Assembly: GCA_030837445.1 (NCBI GenBank)
Contig: JAUPKM010000349.1
Coordinates: 1 to 7,319 of the forward strand
From: Actinomycetota bacterium
GTDB lineage: Bacteria; Actinomycetota; Actinomycetes; S36-B12; UBA10799
Length of the DNA stretch: 7,319 nucleotides
Direction of reading: 5' to 3'
In this document: piece after piece, positions 5,293-7,319 of the stretch
Numbering within the stretch: the stretch's first letter is position 1
Layout: each line of letters starts with the position of its first letter
Program-made: the position numbers and the translations under genes
Notes under the pieces: model-generated
Told to the model about the DNA's origin: nothing
The model's database searches: none
What the model saw: only the letters and a program-made list of their open reading frames with translations

Positions 5293-7319
5293 TCAGCGCC
5301 CGGCCGGGACCCGATCGAGCGCATCGTCGCGCACCGAATTACTCGCCTGCGTTGCTGCGGCCTTCTGGGCTGGCGCTTTCTTGGCAGGTGCCTTCTTGGC
5401 TGCTGTTTTCTTCGCGGGCGCCTTCTTGGCTGGCGCTTTCTTGGCAGGCGCCTTCTTCGCGGCCGCCTTCTTCCGGCCCTTGGTACTCGGACCGGCAGCT
5501 CGCCGCTCCGACAGCAGTTCCACCGCTCGCTCGTGGCTGATGGTCTCCGGGTCATCCGCGCGTCGCAGCGACGCATTGGTCTCACCGTCGGTGACGTACG
5601 GTCCGAACCGACCGGATTTCAGCAGGATGGCCCCGCCGCTGTTGGGATCCTCCCCCATCGGTTTGCCTGGGTCGGCCGCCTGTCCGCGCCGCTGCTTCGG
5701 CTGCGCCAGCAGCGCGAGCGCCTCCGGCAAGGTGATGCTGAAGATCGCCTCCTCGTCGGACAGCGAGCGGCTGTCCTTGATGTGCGTGAGGTACGGACCA
5801 TAGCGCCCGTTCTGGGCAGTGATTGGTTCACCGTCGTCCGGATGAGTGCCCACTACTCGCGGCAGCGTCAGCAGCCGTAGCGCGTCAGCCAGTGTCACCG
5901 TATCCAGGCTCATGCTGGCGAACAGGCTGCCGGTACGGGGCTTAATCTTCTGCTTGCCCGTCAGCGCCGCCTCATCCTCCGACAGCACCTCGGTGACATA
6001 TGGTCCGAATCTGCCGGACTTGGCGACGATCGGCCGCCCGCTCTCCGGGTCTGTTCCCAACTCTCGGTCACCCGAGGGTTCGGCGAGCAGTTGTTCGGCC
6101 TTCTCGGCCGTCAACTCGTCCGGCGCCAGTCCCTCGGGGATGTTGGCCCGGTCCTCGCCGCGCTCCAGATAGGGTCCGTAGCGGCCCACCCGGACCACCG
6201 CGTCGCACCCGGCAATCGGGAAGCTGGCGTTCGCCCGGGCGTCGATCTGGTCGATCCGGGAGACCATCGGATGCAGTCCGGGGAATGGCTGATCGCCGGC
6301 ATCCTGGTCGCCGAAGTAGAAGCGCTTCAGCACCGACAGTTTCTTCGCATCGCCACCGGCCACCAGGTCGAGGATCTCCTCCATCCTGGCGGTGAAGTCG
6401 AAGTCCACTAGGTCCCCGAAGTGGTCCTCCAGTAGCCGGATGACCGAGAAGCCCAGCCAGGTTGGCACCAGCGCCGAACCGCGTTTGACGACGTACTCGC
6501 GGTTCAGGATGTTCTCGATGATGGCGGCGTAGGTCGAGGGGCGTCCGATCCCCAACTCCTCGAGGCGTTTCACCAGACTGGCCTCGGTGAAGCGAGCGCG
6601 CGGCTTCGTCTCGTCGCCCTCGGGGTCCAACGCGCGGACATCGACTGGGTCGCCCTTGGCCAACGCTGGCAACCGACCTTCGGCGGCGCGGGTGTCCTCG
6701 TCGTCGGAGCTCTCTTCATAGGCCGCGAGGAACCCTGGGAAGACGATGACCGTGCCGGAGGCGGAGAATTCAGCGCGACGCCCGTCGGTGGCGGATGCGC
6801 CGAGCCGGACCGTTGTGGTGGCGACCTTGGCATCCGCCATTTGTGATGCCAGCGTGCGCTTCCAGATCAGGTCGTACAGCGCAAACTCATCGCCGACCAG
6901 CTCGCCAGCCACGTCTGCTGGCGTCCGGAACTCGTCGCCGGCGGGTCGTACCGCCTCGTGCGCCTCCTGCGCATTCTTGGCCTTGTTCGTCCACTTCCTA
7001 CCGGTACCGGCTAGGTGGTCAGCCCCGAAGAGGGCGCTGGCCTGCGCGCGGGCGGCCTTGATCGCGGTATCCGACAGGGTGGTGGAGTCGGTACGCATGT
7101 AGGTGATGTAGCCGCGTTCGTACAGTCCCTGCGCAACCCTCATCGTGCGCTGAGCGGTCCAGCGAAGCTTGCGAGAGGCCTCCTGCTGCAAGGTGGAGGT
7201 GGTGAAAGGCGCGGCGGGTCGCCGGGTGGACGGCTTCTCAGTGACATCGGTGACGACGAATGGCTGCCCGGTGAGCGCATCGGCGAGTTGACGGACCGTT
7301 GCCGCATCCAGTTGCACGG
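5293..7319 (-). CDS. topA: DNA topoisomerase I, type IA (N-terminal part outside window)
   Basis: Relaxes negative supercoils by transient single-strand cleavage. About 674 C-terminal residues are present; the reading frame is open at the window edge, so the Toprim domain is missing. The catalytic Tyr is residue 73 of the fragment in GYITYMRTDSTTLS. The conserved AQEAHEAVRP (117-125) and GIGRPSTYA (256-264) blocks follow. Four C-terminal repeats marked by GR(Y/F)GPY occur at 378-383, 435-440, 504-509 and 569-574. The end carries a Lys/Ala/Pro tail (about 614-656), then a short tail with mixed charges ending DRVPAGR. No zinc-finger Cys clusters are seen (a single Cys, residue 371), matching actinobacterial TopA, where the C-terminal repeats and basic tail bind DNA and support processivity. 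The first Met-like codon in the visible part is a GTG coding internal Val. tmk follows after 11 bases. Confidence 0.96.
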   Translation of the reverse strand, partial: VQLDAATVRQLADALTGQPFVVTDVTEKPSTRRPAAPFTTSTLQQEASRKLRWTAQRTMRVAQGLYERGYITYMRTDSTTLSDTAIKAARAQASALFGADHLAGTGRKWTNKAKNAQEAHEAVRPAGDEFRTPADVAGELVGDEFALYDLIWKRTLASQMADAKVATTTVRLGASATDGRRAEFSASGTVIVFPGFLAAYEESSDDEDTRAAEGRLPALAKGDPVDVRALDPEGDETKPRARFTEASLVKRLEELGIGRPSTYAAIIENILNREYVVKRGSALVPTWLGFSVIRLLEDHFGDLVDFDFTARMEEILDLVAGGDAKKLSVLKRFYFGDQDAGDQPFPGLHPMVSRIDQIDARANASFPIAGCDAVVRVGRYGPYLERGEDRANIPEGLAPDELTAEKAEQLLAEPSGDRELGTDPESGRPIVAKSGRFGPYVTEVLSEDEAALTGKQKIKPRTGSLFASMSLDTVTLADALRLLTLPRVVGTHPDDGEPITAQNGRYGPYLTHIKDSRSLSDEEAIFSITLPEALALLAQPKQRRGQAADPGKPMGEDPNSGGAILLKSGRFGPYVTDGETNASLRRADDPETISHERAVELLSERRAAGPSTKGRKKAAAKKAPAKKAPAKKAPAKKTAAKKAPAKKAPAQKAAATQASNSVRDDALDRVPAGR
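5350..5475 (-). repeat. Lys/Ala/Pro repeat region coding the TopA basic tail
   Basis: An array of KKAPA/KKAAA/KKTAA units inside topA. At DNA level, 5361-5397 and 5421-5457 are near-identical 37-base copies with two differences (positions 5367/5427 and 5389/5449), offset by 60 bases (20 codons). The tail resembles histone H1-like basic repeats and should bind DNA without sequence preference. Such arrays often vary in copy number between strains. Confidence 0.85.

Noticed and set aside
5361..5457. CRISPR-like short repeats
   Set aside because: The copies are contiguous coding repeats in frame with topA, with no spacers of constant size and a clear KKAPA translation.
4942..5880. Plus-strand open frame (312 codons) opposite tmk and topA
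   Set aside because: Antisense of conserved enzymes; its Leu/Arg/Gly repeat is simply the reverse reading of the TopA Lys/Ala tail.

Overview
The window is GC-rich (roughly 60-65% by eye) with strong GC codon bias and GTG starts. It carries an actinobacterial signature: a topA-tmk-holB replication cluster, a class E sortase, a secreted tripeptidyl-aminopeptidase-like lipoprotein, and a topoisomerase I with a Lys/Ala/Pro tail instead of zinc fingers. I assign it to Actinomycetota and cannot name the genus.

Left part, plus strand (1-979). The last 18 codons of an unidentified gene end in an Asp-box (BNR-like) motif. A class E sortase follows after 12 bases, and an 81-aa single-pass membrane protein follows whose ATG overlaps the sortase stop by one base. 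This looks like a small envelope operon running left to right.

Right part, minus strand (7319 down to 976). The order in transcription is: topA (N-terminal part outside the window), tmk (thymidylate kinase), holB (DNA polymerase III delta' subunit), an unrecognised two-transmembrane protein with a helical C-terminal domain, and a lipoprotein alpha/beta hydrolase. topA to tmk is spaced by 11 bases with a good Shine-Dalgarno, and tmk/holB overlap as GTGA. These three form a tight operon for DNA topology, dTTP supply and clamp loading. The last two genes each have a TANNNT -10-like hexamer 6-7 bases before a plausible start codon, so they may have their own leaderless transcripts.

The two gene groups converge and meet at 976-979. 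The palindrome CTAG supplies the TAG stop of both opposing genes, so no spacer exists for a terminator.

Most of the window is ordinary, well-conserved actinobacterial chromosome. I see no mobile element, CRISPR array, RNA gene or defence system. The least understood parts are the two-TM protein (possibly PspM-like, tentative), the sortase/small membrane protein/Asp-box neighbourhood, and the shared-stop junction. No gap between genes exceeds about 70 bases.
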